Assembly: GCA_934481445.1 (NCBI GenBank) | Contig: CAKSPC010000004.1 | Location: 9,155-73,154 of the forward strand | DNA: 64,000 bases | Direction: 5' to 3' | DNA from: an uncultured Oscillospiraceae bacterium | GTDB lineage: Bacteria; Bacillota; Clostridia; Oscillospirales; Ruminococcaceae | Part shown: positions 1 through 10,085 of the stretch, piece by piece | How positions within the stretch are numbered: the first letter of the stretch is position 1 | Layout of the letters: the number at the start of each line of letters is the position of its first letter | Made by a program: the position numbers and the translations under genes | Notes under the pieces: generated by a model | Database searches by the model: none | Told to the model about the DNA's origin: nothing | The model's input: the letters and a program-made list of their open reading frames with translations, nothing else

Positions 1-281
1 TTGGCAGCTTCTGCCTTGTTCTTCTTGTTCTTATCGATCGACTGGAAGATAGTACCCATCAGCCAGAATATAAAGATCAGTATTGCAAGGATGAAGAATA
101 CGACCAGAATACCCGTTAAGGTGATGATTCCTACCGAGCCCCAGTAATCGGGGTCAGCGATCTGCTGCTGTGCAATGGTCTGAGATTCCGTGGCAGTATA
201 GGACTGAAGTCTGTCTATAACGCCCGCGGTGGCCTCGGAGCTGTTCGCGGCAGCCGATAGAAGGGATAGCGCGATGTTCAT
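1..281 (-). CDS. OadG-like sodium-pump decarboxylase gamma subunit (partial)
   Basis: The gene starts at ATG 281 and runs off the left edge, giving 93 residues. A good ribosome site (AAGGAG, 7 nt before the ATG) supports the start. Residues 1-45 are polar; one strong membrane segment lies at about 47-75 (GSVGIITLTGILVVFFILA), followed by a Lys/Asn-rich cytoplasmic stretch. A single N-terminal helix with a short variable tail is typical of gamma subunits (OadG) of Na+-translocating carboxylate decarboxylases, which anchor the biotin carrier complex. The partner genes would lie outside the window. The family call rests on topology and general sequence feel, so another small single-pass protein is possible. 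Confidence 0.45.
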   Translation of the reverse strand, partial: MNIALSLLSAAANSSEATAGVIDRLQSYTATESQTIAQQQIADPDYWGSVGIITLTGILVVFFILAILIFIFWLMGTIFQSIDKNKKNKAEAA

Positions 282-338
282 ATTATGTCTCCTTTTTATT
301 CCTCGGGAAACCGAGTTATAATCTATCAAATCAAAATT

Positions 339-367
339 ATTATACTATATTTCAGCGAAAAATTCAA
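339..367 (-). promoter_or_regulatory. sigma-A type promoter for the OadG-like gene
   Basis: On the minus strand -35 TTGAAT (362-367) and -10 TATAAT (339-344) are separated by 17 bp. Predicted leader is about 50 nt and contains a small CTCGG/CCGAG stem-loop (302-315). The rest of 282-480 is AT-rich and shows no gene. Confidence 0.7.
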
Positions 368-480
368 CCGCTTATTTGAGATTTTTTTGACAAAGTTTCA
401 GGTGCATTTTTCGCTAATTTGTACAAATCAACAAAATTTATGTCAAAAAAACATCAATTTTGCCGCTATTTTTCCGAATA

Positions 481-1188
481 TTAGTAAAAACCGCCGTCAA
501 CGCCGAGTATCTGCCCCGTTATGAAACGGTTTTCGGCGAGCGCACGCACCGCCTTTGCAACTTCATCGGGTCTGCCCAGCCTGCCGACGGGGGTCTGCTC
601 AGCAAGTTCGGAAAGCTCCTCTGTGGAGAGATGCGCGCTGTTCATGGGGCTGTCGATAACGCCCGGGGCTATGCAGTTCACCGTAACTCCCGAGAGCCCG
701 ACTTCCTTTGCCAGCGCCTTTGTCATGCCGATGACGCCCGCCTTCGCCGCGGAATAGTGCACCTCGCAGGACGCTCCGTGCACTCCCCACACTGACGAAA
801 TATTAACGATGGCGCCGCTTTTGCGGGATATCATGCTTTTCAGCACTTCCTGCGTTACATTAAAGCAGCCCGTGAGGTTGACCGAGATCATCCGCGCCCA
901 GTCGTCGTCGGTGATGTCGCCGAAAAGCTTTATCTGCGATATCCCCGCGTTGTTTACCAGCACGTCGATATGACCGTAGCTTTTCAGCACCTCCGACACC
1001 GCCGCGTTCACCGAAGCCCTGTCGGAAATATCCATACGGACGCACCCGCAGCCCAGTTTTTCTTTCAGCGCGCGGGCCTTCTCCCCGTCGGAATTATATG
1101 TGAATATCACATCATCCGTGCGTGAAAACTCCCCGGCGATCGCCGCGCCGATAGCGCCCGTGCCGCCGGTTACAAGTACGACGCTCAT
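481..1188 (-). CDS. ymfI: SDR-family reductase, probable elongation factor P 5-aminopentanone reductase
   Basis: A 235-aa short-chain dehydrogenase/reductase. The N-terminal TGGTGAIG dinucleotide-binding motif, the VNNAG motif near residue 90, the catalytic Ser in NISSVWG and the YSAAK Tyr/Lys pair are all present, and the protein ends in the usual GGFY-type tail. The segment SVWGVHGASCEVHYSAAK matches what is typical of YmfI, which reduces the 5-aminopentanone group on EF-P Lys32, rather than FabG, where WG and SCEV are not found. The ATG overlaps the clpE stop by 4 nt, so the two are translationally coupled. The efp gene is not in the window. A generic FabG-like reductase remains possible. 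Confidence 0.7.
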   Translation of the reverse strand: MSVVLVTGGTGAIGAAIAGEFSRTDDVIFTYNSDGEKARALKEKLGCGCVRMDISDRASVNAAVSEVLKSYGHIDVLVNNAGISQIKLFGDITDDDWARMISVNLTGCFNVTQEVLKSMISRKSGAIVNISSVWGVHGASCEVHYSAAKAGVIGMTKALAKEVGLSGVTVNCIAPGVIDSPMNSAHLSTEELSELAEQTPVGRLGRPDEVAKAVRALAENRFITGQILGVDGGFY

Positions 1189-3584
1189 TTCAGCTCCACT
1201 TTTATCTCGCCGTTTTCCGAAGTGATATCAACAGAGGAAAGCGGCTTTTCTGCGTTGTCGATTATGCCCTCGGCTATCTTGTCCTCGATCTCCGAGCGGA
1301 TAACGCGGCGGATATCTCTGCCGCCAAACTTTCCGCCGTATGCCTTTTTCGCCACAGCCGCGTAAACATCCTCGGCAACGTTAAGTTCCAGCTTCTTTTC
1401 CTTGAGCGGGCTGCGAAGCTCCTCGATCATCAGCTTCGCTATCTTCGCGTAGGATTCCTCGGAGAGCGGGCCGAACGCAACTATTTCGTCGATACGCGCA
1501 AGGAACTCGGGGCGCAGGAACTCCCGCAGACCCTTCATTGCGCGCTCCTTGGTCATATCCTCGGCTGTCTTGCTGAAACCTATGCCGTTTATGCCCGTGC
1601 TCTGTCCTGCGTTGGAGGTCATGGCGATAACGGTATTCTCAAAGCTTACATTTCTGCCGTGGGAATCGGTTATCTTGCCCTCGTCCAGTATCTGGAGCAG
1701 GATATTCATTACATCGGGGTGAGCCTTTTCAATCTCGTCGAACAGGATTACGGAATATGGCTTTCTGCGGACGCGCTCAGTCAGCTGTCCCGCCTCGTCA
1801 TAGCCGACATATCCGGGAGGCGAGCCGATTATCTTGGAAACGCTGTGCTTCTCCATGTACTCCGACATATCAAGCCTGATAAGCGGATCTACCGTGTCGA
1901 ACATTTCCTTTGCAAGCACCTTGACAAGCTCCGTTTTGCCGACGCCCGTAGGGCCTACGAAAATGAACGACGCGGGTCTGCGGCGCTCCGTAAGCTGCAC
2001 GCGGGTGCGCTTTATCGCCTTTGCGACGAGCTCGCACGCCTCGTCCTGACCTATCACCTTTTCTTTAAGATGCTGCTCAAGGCTGCCGATACGCTTGTAC
2101 TCGGTTTCCTGTATCTTGCTTGCGGGAATACCCGTCCACAGCTCGATGACCTTCGACAGATCCTCGAGGGTAACGTTGACGTTCTCCGCCTTGTCCTTTA
2201 TTTCCGCGATTTTCGCTTCAGTCTGCGCAACGGCGGTCTTGACCTCGGCAAGCTTTTCGTAGTCTATGGGAGAAGCCTCGGAAAGCTCGCTCTCCTGCTT
2301 CTTCTGCTCCTCAAGCTTCTTCTTGAGGTTCTCGTATTCGGTTATGCTTTCGTTTTCAAGGCTCGCGCAGGCGCAGGATTCATCGAGGAGGTCTATCGCC
2401 TTGTCAGGCAGGAAACGGTCGTTTATATAGCGCTCGGAAAGCACAGCGCACATTCTTGCCACCTCGGAGGATACCTTTACCTTGTGGTGGTTTTCGTAGT
2501 ATTCCTTAATGCCGTCGAGAAGCTCGATGGTTTCGTCGATTGTGGGCTCGTTCACCGTAACTGGCTGGAAACGGCGCTCAAGGGCGCTGTCCTTTTCGAT
2601 ATGCTTGCGGTATTCCGCGAAAGTTGTCGCGCCGATGACCTGAAGCTCGCCCCTTGAAAGCGCGGGCTTGAATATATTCGCGGCGTTCATGGTGCCGTCG
2701 GAGTCGCCGCCCGTGCCGACAAGATTGTGCACCTCGTCGACGAACAGCATTACATTGCCCGCATTCTTGACTTCATCCAGCAGGCTCTTAACGCGGCTCT
2801 CAAACTGACCTCTGAACTGCGTGCCCGCAACAAGCGCAGTAAGGTCAAGCAGGTAAAGCTCCTTGCCCTGAAGTCTGAACGGAACATCGCCGCTTGCAAG
2901 CTTCAGCGCGATACCCTCCGCGATGGCAGTCTTGCCGACGCCGGGTTCGCCGATAAGGCAGGGATTGTTCTTTGTTCTTCTGGAAAGGATCTGGAGAACA
3001 CGGTAGATCTCCTTTTCCCTGCCGATTATGCGGTCTATCTCGCCGTTTGCGGCGCGCCTTGTAAGGTTGGTGCAGTAGGTTTCAAGGCAGCGGCGCTTCT
3101 TGTCGGTCTTTTCTTTCTTCTTGGACTTCTTTTCGCCTTCCTGCTTCTCGCCGTCGGCAGATTTGCTCTCGCTGCCGCCGAAGAGGTTTCTTAAAAAGCT
3201 GGGCATTGTTCCCGCGCCGCCGCGCTCGAACATACTGTCGCCCTTGCTTTCGTTGAGTTCGGTATCGTCAGCGTCTGCATCGGTATCGCTTTCGGAATCA
3301 TCATCGGTTTCTCCGTCGGGGTCGCCGCCGAGATTGCCAAGCCCGAGCTGGGAAAGCAGCTCGTTGTCTATCTCCCCGTTTTCGCCGAAAACGGAGTCGC
3401 AGGCGTTCTCAAAGTCCTCCTCGGAAATGCCCATCTGCTTGAGGTAATCCGTGACCTGCGGCAGACCAAGCTCCTTTGCGCACTGAAGGCACAGGCCCTC
3501 ATTCTTGCGCTCGGTGCCGTTCATCGTGCTGATGAACATTACCGCGGGACGCTTCTTGCATCTTGAACACATCATCATTTTCAT
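1185..3584 (-). CDS. clpE: ClpE-type AAA+ unfoldase with N-terminal zinc finger
   Basis: A 799-aa class I Clp/Hsp100 ATPase. The N-terminus carries C6-X2-C9-X22-C32-X2-C35, the zinc finger that defines ClpE, in place of Clp_N repeats. AAA module 1 has Walker A GEPGVGKT (212-219) and MLFVDEVH; a short coiled-coil M domain follows; AAA module 2 has GPTGVGKT and [11 protein letters not shown]. An IGF tripeptide in the loop after SNAG is the expected ClpP-docking loop. Unusual: residues about 85-165 form a low-complexity linker, first very acidic (Asp/Glu/Ser), then Lys-rich, making the protein about 100 residues longer than Bacillus ClpE. M3 (3578) has better ribosome-site spacing than M1. No CIRCE or obvious CtsR box is visible close upstream; it probably reads through from cvpA. 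Confidence 0.85.
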   Translation of the reverse strand: MKMMMCSRCKKRPAVMFISTMNGTERKNEGLCLQCAKELGLPQVTDYLKQMGISEEDFENACDSVFGENGEIDNELLSQLGLGNLGGDPDGETDDDSESDTDADADDTELNESKGDSMFERGGAGTMPSFLRNLFGGSESKSADGEKQEGEKKSKKKEKTDKKRRCLETYCTNLTRRAANGEIDRIIGREKEIYRVLQILSRRTKNNPCLIGEPGVGKTAIAEGIALKLASGDVPFRLQGKELYLLDLTALVAGTQFRGQFESRVKSLLDEVKNAGNVMLFVDEVHNLVGTGGDSDGTMNAANIFKPALSRGELQVIGATTFAEYRKHIEKDSALERRFQPVTVNEPTIDETIELLDGIKEYYENHHKVKVSSEVARMCAVLSERYINDRFLPDKAIDLLDESCACASLENESITEYENLKKKLEEQKKQESELSEASPIDYEKLAEVKTAVAQTEAKIAEIKDKAENVNVTLEDLSKVIELWTGIPASKIQETEYKRIGSLEQHLKEKVIGQDEACELVAKAIKRTRVQLTERRRPASFIFVGPTGVGKTELVKVLAKEMFDTVDPLIRLDMSEYMEKHSVSKIIGSPPGYVGYDEAGQLTERVRRKPYSVILFDEIEKAHPDVMNILLQILDEGKITDSHGRNVSFENTVIAMTSNAGQSTGINGIGFSKTAEDMTKERAMKGLREFLRPEFLARIDEIVAFGPLSEESYAKIAKLMIEELRSPLKEKKLELNVAEDVYAAVAKKAYGGKFGGRDIRRVIRSEIEDKIAEGIIDNAEKPLSSVDITSENGEIKVELK

Positions 3585-3602
3585 TCACCTATCTCTCTTT
3601 CT

Positions 3603-4637
3603 TTATGTCAGGAAATTAAGAAATTCAAAATTATAGAACCACTTGAATATATATGTGGAATTGATCGTCATTTCGTTGAAGAATATAACATCCCCGCCGC
3701 TCAGTGCAATGCCGAAGCGGAAAACTATGCAGATAATGCAGACCGTGATAAGTCCCTGCACAAGACCCGCCGCGCCGCCGAGCACGGAATTAACGCTGCC
3801 GATTACAGGCACCTTGTTTACTATTTTCAGCGCCCGCGCGATGATATCCACGATTATCATCACAACAATGAATATCACGATAAACAGCAGAGTCTGCACC
3901 GCCATAACGAACACGGGCTTTACTATCTTGCCCACAACCGCTTCCTTTACGGAGGAAGTAGCGTCAAACATATTCAGCACCACAGTGCGCATCGTGGAAG
4001 TGCTTCCGCCCTCGATATCCTGCACCATTCCCGTGAAAAACGACGGAAGCGCCTTTTCAAGCGAGCCCGCGTAGTCCGTAAACGACGAGAAGAAATCCGA
4101 CCCCACCGCGCAGACCGCAATGTACTGCGCCGCGGCCAGCTTTCCCATGCCGTATGTTTCTATCTCCGACATGGTGAATTCCGCCGTTTTGGCATTCACG
4201 GATGAAAAGTCGGTATCGCCGCTTATCCCGAAAACGGAAAGGTCGGCGTTTTCTATTCCCGTGCCGCTGAAGCCAAGGTCGGAAAGATCCACCACCGCCT
4301 TGCCGGTGCCCTCGTATTTGGGCTTATATTCTGCGGCGGGAACGCCGGATATGGTTATTTTGTCGTAATCCACCTCGTCCATTCCGCTGAGGGTTATCGC
4401 GCCCATGGATTCATCCAGCGCGCTGTCCACCGCCTCGGAAACGGGCTTTTCGATAAAGTTATTGTATATTGCCTCAGAAATGGGCGCGCTGAACATCATC
4501 GCGCACAAAAACGCCACAAACACCGCGGCAATGCTGACGATAACGCTTGCGAAGCCTTTCTTAACCCCTGCGAAGATCATTCCTCCGACCACCGCAAGAA
4601 TGATTATATCATAAATAAAAGCAAACTGCGTCCCCAT
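3603..4637 (-). CDS. CvpA family membrane protein
   Basis: A 344-aa protein. The N-terminal 45 residues (DIIILAVVGGMIFAGVKKGF and a following hydrophobic stretch) form the CvpA signature pair of helices; a long extracytoplasmic insert (about 60-215) follows, then two C-terminal helices (about 240-315) with VPVIGSVNSVLGGAAGL, the conserved CvpA loop. CvpA was named for colicin V production in E. coli, but its molecular role is unsettled. The extracytoplasmic insert makes this longer than the roughly 160-180 aa typical members. It has a good AAAGGAGA ribosome site and lies 18 nt from clpE, so is likely in the same operon. Confidence 0.8.
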   Translation of the reverse strand: MGTQFAFIYDIIILAVVGGMIFAGVKKGFASVIVSIAAVFVAFLCAMMFSAPISEAIYNNFIEKPVSEAVDSALDESMGAITLSGMDEVDYDKITISGVPAAEYKPKYEGTGKAVVDLSDLGFSGTGIENADLSVFGISGDTDFSSVNAKTAEFTMSEIETYGMGKLAAAQYIAVCAVGSDFFSSFTDYAGSLEKALPSFFTGMVQDIEGGSTSTMRTVVLNMFDATSSVKEAVVGKIVKPVFVMAVQTLLFIVIFIVVMIIVDIIARALKIVNKVPVIGSVNSVLGGAAGLVQGLITVCIICIVFRFGIALSGGDVIFFNEMTINSTYIFKWFYNFEFLNFLT

Positions 4638-4661
4638 ACTTCTCCTTTCCGCAAAAGCGCG

Positions 4662-5795
4662 TCACAGCGCGAGTTTCTGAACCGTATTATATCCCAGCAG
4701 ATAAGCGCTCGAGCCTATCACCTTGAAATCGGAATAAACATCGTCCAGTTCATACTCTGCGGCCTGTTCCAGAGCGGAATTATACACATAAAGGAAATTT
4801 CCGCTCATTACATAAAGTTTCCCGCCGCTTACCATAAAGGATGTCATTTTTTCGGGCGGGAGCGACTCGCCTGCCTCCAGCGCGTCGTTATATACCGTAA
4901 CTACCTGCAAATTAGTGGCGGTGTCGTGGAATACTACGGCACGCATTCCGTCGCTGTCGGGTATGCCCGAAACAGTCTTTGTGAAATGCGACTGCGCGGT
5001 TATCTCGCCGCTGTTTTTGTCCAGCAGCATATTTCCCCCGCCCGATACAACATACAGCCCCTCGCGACAGTATTCCAGCGAGAATGTGATGTCGCTGCCG
5101 ATATCCGTCTGCCATATCATGTCCTCGGAGTTGTCGAGGTCGAACCGCAGAATGCTCAGCCGCAGGTCGCCGCCTCGCTCTCCTATTACCGAAACGAAAA
5201 TGCTGTTGTCGTCATCGGAGAAGCACACCTGCATTATCTTGTTTTCGGGGGAAGCCCAGCGGAATATCTGCTTTCCCTCGGAGTTGAAAATGTACAGGTA
5301 GTTCGCATATCGCGTCGACGTGGTGACAACGGCGCTTCTATCGGAACTTCCGACCTCCGCGAATACGATGCTGTCGTCGAGGGTGTTGGAATATATCTGC
5401 TCCGAGCGGGAATAGAACTTAAAGCTCTTCCCGTTTTTGTCATACACCAGCGCGCGCTTCTGATTCACCGACATGGCGGGATTCTGAAATCCGTGCTGAA
5501 TGCCCGCAATGTTCGCGCCGTCGGAATTGTAGGTGTAAAGGTAGGTATCCGTCAGCAGGCAGAAATTATCTCCCATTGCCTCCAGCTCGTACCCCGTGCT
5601 TCCGGGCAGATCCACGGGAAATCCCCCCGTGCCGACCTCCAGCGCAGCGTCCTTGAACGGGGATATTATCGACGACCAGTTCGTTGCGATAAGTATGATA
5701 ACAAGTCCTATAAGAAGGACCACCGCAAAATTCAGCATGAACCTGCGCTGTTTCTTTTTCTTTCGGAACTTATTTATGTTGTTCCTGTCCTCCAT
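4662..5795 (-). CDS. DUF5711-type membrane-anchored protein, probable beta-propeller
   Basis: A 377-aa protein with a Lys/Arg-rich start (residues 8-17), one transmembrane helix (about 20-41, FAVVLLIGLVIILIATN), and a large extracellular region made of repeated short beta-like units (for example LLTDTYLYTYNSDG, YANYLYIFNSEGKQIFRW, LYVYNSALEQA), as in propeller folds. This matches my recollection of the DUF5711 family found in Clostridia. No catalytic motif is visible and no function can be assigned. It lies between truA and cvpA in the same transcription direction. Confidence 0.6.
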   Translation of the reverse strand: MEDRNNINKFRKKKKQRRFMLNFAVVLLIGLVIILIATNWSSIISPFKDAALEVGTGGFPVDLPGSTGYELEAMGDNFCLLTDTYLYTYNSDGANIAGIQHGFQNPAMSVNQKRALVYDKNGKSFKFYSRSEQIYSNTLDDSIVFAEVGSSDRSAVVTTSTRYANYLYIFNSEGKQIFRWASPENKIMQVCFSDDDNSIFVSVIGERGGDLRLSILRFDLDNSEDMIWQTDIGSDITFSLEYCREGLYVVSGGGNMLLDKNSGEITAQSHFTKTVSGIPDSDGMRAVVFHDTATNLQVVTVYNDALEAGESLPPEKMTSFMVSGGKLYVMSGNFLYVYNSALEQAAEYELDDVYSDFKVIGSSAYLLGYNTVQKLAL

Positions 5796-5835
5796 TATAA
5801 CACCATCCTTAGCATCAAGTCAAGATATCCGAATA

Positions 5836-6579
5836 TCAGTAGAACACATCGTTGAGATACAGCCCCTCCGGCGGGAGCGTTATGCCGCTGAGCGACCTGT
5901 CCCCCGTTTCCAGCGCGCGGAGGATATCCTCCTCGGTGCGCCTGCCCTCGCTGATGTAAAGCAGCGTCCCCGTGACTATCCTCACCATATTATACAGAAA
6001 GCCGTTGCCGCGTATGCGGAGCTCGCACAGCCCGTCGTTTTCCGTAACGGATACGCTGTATATCGTCCGCACGGTGGTTTTTACGCGTGCCTTTCCCTCC
6101 GCGCGGCAGAAGCCGCCGAAATCGTGCTCGCCCTCGAGCAGCCGCGCCGCGTGCTCCATCGCCGCGATGTCCAGCTTGTACGGATAGTGGAACGCGAGGT
6201 TCTGCATAAAAACATCCCGCTGCGGCTTGTTGTTTATGAGATACACATACTCCTTGCCCTTTGTATCGTACCGCGCGTGGAAATCCTCCGGGGCGTCCTC
6301 GCATGAAAGCACCGCGATGTCCGGCGGGAGCAGAGTGTTCATGCCCTTTATAAAGCCCTCGCAGGGTATCCTGCTGTCGATATGGACATTAAAGCAGAAT
6401 CGCCTTGCGTGCACGCCCGTATCCGTCCTCGAGCAGCCGTATATAACGGGTGGGGGAATTTTCAGCAGCTTTCCTATGCAGCGCTCCACCGTTTCCTGAA
6501 CGGTCTGCGCGTTGCCCTGCCGCTGAAAACCGTGATACGCCGCGCCGTTATACGCTATGAAAACCTTGAGATTTCTCAT
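5836..6579 (-). CDS. truA: tRNA pseudouridine(38-40) synthase TruA
   Basis: Isomerises uridines 38-40 in the anticodon stem-loop of tRNAs. The 247-aa product has the TruA hallmarks YNGAAYHGFQRQ at the N-terminus, the catalytic Asp in GCSRTDTGVHA, the segment KEYVYLI, the HDFGGFCRAEGK block, and FLYNMVRIVTGTL near the C-terminus. Length is normal. The longer reading frame begins at 6594, but the ATG at 6579 is preceded at 5 nt by GGAGG and begins with the conserved MRNLKVFIAYNG, so I use it. The start region overlaps the end of ecfT, which indicates coupling to the ECF genes, an arrangement also common in Bacillus and Clostridium. Confidence 0.93.
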   Translation of the reverse strand: MRNLKVFIAYNGAAYHGFQRQGNAQTVQETVERCIGKLLKIPPPVIYGCSRTDTGVHARRFCFNVHIDSRIPCEGFIKGMNTLLPPDIAVLSCEDAPEDFHARYDTKGKEYVYLINNKPQRDVFMQNLAFHYPYKLDIAAMEHAARLLEGEHDFGGFCRAEGKARVKTTVRTIYSVSVTENDGLCELRIRGNGFLYNMVRIVTGTLLYISEGRRTEEDILRALETGDRSLSGITLPPEGLYLNDVFY

Positions 6580-6590
6580 CGTTTCCTCCA

Positions 6591-7403
6591 TCACGGAAGT
6601 ATCGGGAAGCAGTTGATTACGATAACCGCCGCGAAAAGCGCGAGCATTATCGCCGCCGCGATGTAATCCCGCGGTGCGGTTTTAAGCTGGCGCAGGCGGG
6701 TGCGCCCCTCGCCGCCGTGGTAGCAGCGGCACTCCATTGCGGTCGCCAGTTCGTTTGCACGCTTGAACGACGAAACGAACAGCGGTATCAGCACTGGTAT
6801 CAGCGCCTTTGCCTTTTTAACAAGGCCGCCGCTGTCAAGCTCGGCGCCGCGGGCTTTCTGCGCGGACATTATCTTGTCCGTTTCCTCCACAAGCGTGGGG
6901 ATAAAGCGCAGCGCAATTGTCATCATCATCGAAAGTTCATGCACGGGGAAATGCAGCTTTTTAAGCGGGCTGAGAAGCCTTTCTATCGCGTCCGTAAGCA
7001 TTATCGGGGAGGTCGTGTAGGTAAGCAGCGACATTCCCACGATGAGCGCCACAACGCGGAAAAGCATAAACAGCGCCGTGCGTATTCCCTCGGGATAAAC
7101 CTCGATTATCCACCACTGAAACAGCGGCGTTTCGCCCTTGATGAAGAGAATATTCAGTATTCCCGTAAAAATCATCAGCGGAAGTATCGGCTTGATGCTC
7201 TTGAGTATCATCACAAGCTTTATATCCGCGAGAATATAGCAGAACACCATGAAAAGCATTCCCACAAGAATGCCCGTATAGCTCTGCGCCGTGAACAGTA
7301 TCACAAGATACAGGATATCCAGCAGCAGCTTAACGCGGCTGTCAAGCCTGTGTATGACCGAGTTTCCCGGAAAATACTGTCCGATAGTTATATCCTTTAT
7401 CAT
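6591..7403 (-). CDS. ecfT: ECF transporter transmembrane protein EcfT
   Basis: A 270-aa polytopic protein, the shared membrane scaffold of energy-coupling factor (group II ECF) vitamin transporters; it couples the EcfA ATPases to exchangeable S components. It begins [23 protein letters not shown] (the conserved start with HxLDPR-like motif), has four or more hydrophobic segments (about 27-75, 85-130, 240-262), and carries two Ala-Arg-Gly type coupling motifs: [12 protein letters not shown] and [10 protein letters not shown]. Start ATG overlaps the ecfA stop by 4 nt. No S component is encoded adjacent, as expected for group II systems with dispersed S genes. Confidence 0.9.
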   Translation of the reverse strand: MIKDITIGQYFPGNSVIHRLDSRVKLLLDILYLVILFTAQSYTGILVGMLFMVFCYILADIKLVMILKSIKPILPLMIFTGILNILFIKGETPLFQWWIIEVYPEGIRTALFMLFRVVALIVGMSLLTYTTSPIMLTDAIERLLSPLKKLHFPVHELSMMMTIALRFIPTLVEETDKIMSAQKARGAELDSGGLVKKAKALIPVLIPLFVSSFKRANELATAMECRCYHGGEGRTRLRQLKTAPRDYIAAAIMLALFAAVIVINCFPILP

Positions 7404-9169
7404 TTGTTCTTTCCTTTAATAATGCTGAGCAGTCTTTCCGCCGCTCTCTGCGTTGTGTATATATCGTTGCCGATGTCCACACCCTCTTCCTTGAGTATGT
7501 GTGACATTCTCGTTACCTGCGGAACATCCAGTCCTATCTTCGCAAGCTCGTCCGTGCGCTCGAAAACCCTGTCGGTGTCGTCGTAGCAGAAAATCTTTCC
7601 CTTATTCATGACAAGCACCTTGGTAGCGAACTTCACGATATCCTCCATTGAGTGCGAAACGAGAAGTATCGTCCTGCCGGACTGCTCGTGGTACTGCTTT
7701 ATCTGCCCGAGTATCTTGTCGCGGCCCTTGGGGTCAAGTCCCGCGGCGGGCTCGTCGAGGATAAGCACCTGCGGCTCCATCGCGAGGACGCCCGCGAGGG
7801 CTACCCTGCGCTGCTGTCCGCCCGAAAGCTCGAACGGCGAGCGATCGAGCAGATGAACAATGTCCATCGCCTTTGCCGCTTCATGAACACGCTTCTGTAT
7901 CTCCTCTTCGGATAACCCCATATTCGTCGGGCCGTACGCGATGTCCTTTGCAACGGTCTCCTCGAAAAGCTGGTGCTCGGAATACTGGAACACTATGCCC
8001 ACCTTGAAGCGGATATCGCGGATGTTAACATTCTTGTCCCAGATATTCGTGCCGTCGATAATGACCTCTCCCGAGGTAGGCTTGATAAGTCCGTTGAGAT
8101 GCTGTATCAGCGTGGATTTTCCGCTGCCCGTATGGCCGATTATTCCGACGAACTCTCCCCGCTCGATATCAAGGTTCACGTTGTCGACGGCGGTTTTCTC
8201 GAACGGCGTGCCGACGCTGTATTTGTATGTGAGATCCTTCACCTGCGCCACGATATCATTTGCGCCCTCGTCCTTTCTGGGCGGCTTCGGCTCGATGACC
8301 GCGGTTTTGGTCAGCAGCGGAAGCTTTGCGATCGCGTCGGCGCACTCCTGCTCGAAAATAATTTCCCTGGAAATATCCACGCCGTTTTCCCGCAGCATAC
8401 AGCACAGCTCCGTCACCTGCGGAACATCCAGCCCCACGGCGCGCAGCCTTTCCGCCTGCGAGAATATCCTGCGGGGAACATCGTCCATAATAATCTTTCC
8501 GCCGTCCATAACGACCACGCGGTCAGCCTGCGCGGCTTCGTCCATGTAGTGCGTGATGAGGACAACGGTTATCCCCTTTTCCTTGTTGAGGTACTTCACC
8601 GTTTTCATGACCTCGCGCCTGCCCCTGGGGTCGAGCATGGCGGTGGGCTCGTCCATGATTATGCAGCGGGGCTGCATGGCGATTATGCCCGCGATGGCAA
8701 CGCGCTGCTTCTGTCCGCCCGAAAGCTGGTGCGGCGAGTGCTCGCGGAATTCATACATATCCACCTGCTTCAGAGCGTCGTCCACGCGGCGGCGTATCTC
8801 CTCGGGGGGCACGCCGAGGTTTTCCGGGGCGAATGCCACGTCCTCCTCGACGATGGTTGCGACAAGCTGGTTATCGGGGTTCTGGAACACCATGCCGACC
8901 GTCTGCCTTATGTCGAACAGCAGGTTTTCGTCGGAGGTATCCATTCCCGCCACGATGACCTTTCCGCTTGTCGGGGTGAGTATCGCGTTGAAATGCTTCG
9001 CGAGGGTGGATTTGCCGCAGCCGTTATGACCCAGCACGGCAAGAAACTGCCCCTCGGGCACGGACAGGCTGACATCCTTCAGCACCTCGGTGCGCTCGGT
9101 GACGTTTCCGTCGTCGTCATGCGTCACATAATCGAAGCACAGATTTTCGACTTCTATAATATTGCTCAA
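7400..9169 (-). CDS. ecfA: fused EcfA1-EcfA2 energy-coupling factor ATPase
   Basis: A 589-aa protein with two complete ABC ATPase domains in one chain. Domain 1 (about 1-285) has [22 protein letters not shown] and [12 protein letters not shown]; domain 2 (about 305-589) has [22 protein letters not shown] and [12 protein letters not shown]. Each domain ends in the same C-terminal signature (GLDVPQVT then a leucine-rich helix ending GVDI), the EcfA dimerisation element, so these are EcfA1 and EcfA2 fused rather than a random duplication. The genes are usually separate. Start is TTG at 9169, preceded by AGAGG at 8 nt. It sits directly upstream of ecfT. Confidence 0.9.
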   Translation of the reverse strand: MSNIIEVENLCFDYVTHDDDGNVTERTEVLKDVSLSVPEGQFLAVLGHNGCGKSTLAKHFNAILTPTSGKVIVAGMDTSDENLLFDIRQTVGMVFQNPDNQLVATIVEEDVAFAPENLGVPPEEIRRRVDDALKQVDMYEFREHSPHQLSGGQKQRVAIAGIIAMQPRCIIMDEPTAMLDPRGRREVMKTVKYLNKEKGITVVLITHYMDEAAQADRVVVMDGGKIIMDDVPRRIFSQAERLRAVGLDVPQVTELCCMLRENGVDISREIIFEQECADAIAKLPLLTKTAVIEPKPPRKDEGANDIVAQVKDLTYKYSVGTPFEKTAVDNVNLDIERGEFVGIIGHTGSGKSTLIQHLNGLIKPTSGEVIIDGTNIWDKNVNIRDIRFKVGIVFQYSEHQLFEETVAKDIAYGPTNMGLSEEEIQKRVHEAAKAMDIVHLLDRSPFELSGGQQRRVALAGVLAMEPQVLILDEPAAGLDPKGRDKILGQIKQYHEQSGRTILLVSHSMEDIVKFATKVLVMNKGKIFCYDDTDRVFERTDELAKIGLDVPQVTRMSHILKEEGVDIGNDIYTTQRAAERLLSIIKGKNK

Positions 9170-9194
9170 GTTATCTTCCTCTTATAATTCTCAC

Positions 9195-10064
9195 TTAAAC
9201 CTTAAACCGAACGATCGCCGTACTTCCGCACGGAAGAGCCATTCCCGTCTGTTTTACGGGCAGTCCTATCTCTTCGGAAATGACATCTATATCAAATCTC
9301 TGACCAACCGTCATCTGCAGCAGATAGCTCATTACCGACGCGGAAAGCCCCGTGGTATAGCTGTTCAGCAGGATGAAAAGCGGCTTGTCGGAAAGAAGCT
9401 GCGTCACCATCATCATAAGGTCGTAGATATTATCCTCCAGCTTCCACATCTCGCCGTTGGTGCCCCTGCCGTAGCTCGGGGGGTCGAGGATAATGCCGTC
9501 GTAGCGCGTGCCGCGGCGAATCTCGCGCCCGATGAATTTCACGGCGTCGTCAACTATCCAGCGGATGGGCTTGTCGGATAATCCGGATAATTTCGCGTTG
9601 GTGCGCGCCCAGTCCACCATGCCCTTTACCGCGTCGCAGTGACACACTGAAGCCCCCGCCGCCGCGCAGGCAAGCGTTGCTCCGCCGGTATATGCGAAAA
9701 GGTTCAGCACGTTTATCGGGCGCCCCGCAGAGCGTATTTCCTTCATGCAGTAGTCCCAGTTGACCGCCTGCTCGGGGAACAGTCCCGTGTGCTTGAAGCC
9801 CGTGGGCTTTACGAGAAAATTAAGTTCGCCGTAGCTTATCTGCCAGCTTTCGGGGAGCTTTCTGCGGTAGTCCCACGAACCGCCGCCCGAACTTGAACGG
9901 TTATATTTCGCGTGGGCGGTGTTCCACTCGGGAGCCTCCCCGCGGCATTTCCAAATTATCTGCGGGTCGGGGCGGATGAGGGTAACGTTTCCCCATCTTT
10001 CAAGGCGCTCGCCGTCCGCGGTGTCTATAAGGCAGTAATCCTGCCATTTGTCTGATAATCTCAT
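9195..10064 (-). CDS. class I SAM-dependent methyltransferase (RlmI/RlmK-like)
   Basis: A 289-aa Rossmann methyltransferase. The SAM site is NLFAYTGGATLACAAAGA, followed by the acidic residue in CHCDAVKG and by an Asp in IVDDAV; the base-binding motif is DPPSYGRG (motif IV), typical of RlmI/RlmK-type rRNA cytosine-C5 or guanine-N7 methyltransferases. The N-terminal PUA domain of RlmI is absent or highly divergent, so the substrate is unknown; 23S rRNA is the most likely. It lies between ruvB and ecfA, 21 nt downstream of ruvB. Confidence 0.75.
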   Translation of the reverse strand: MRLSDKWQDYCLIDTADGERLERWGNVTLIRPDPQIIWKCRGEAPEWNTAHAKYNRSSSGGGSWDYRRKLPESWQISYGELNFLVKPTGFKHTGLFPEQAVNWDYCMKEIRSAGRPINVLNLFAYTGGATLACAAAGASVCHCDAVKGMVDWARTNAKLSGLSDKPIRWIVDDAVKFIGREIRRGTRYDGIILDPPSYGRGTNGEMWKLEDNIYDLMMMVTQLLSDKPLFILLNSYTTGLSASVMSYLLQMTVGQRFDIDVISEEIGLPVKQTGMALPCGSTAIVRFKV

Positions 10065-10085
10065 TTCTGTTGTCCTGTTCTTTTA

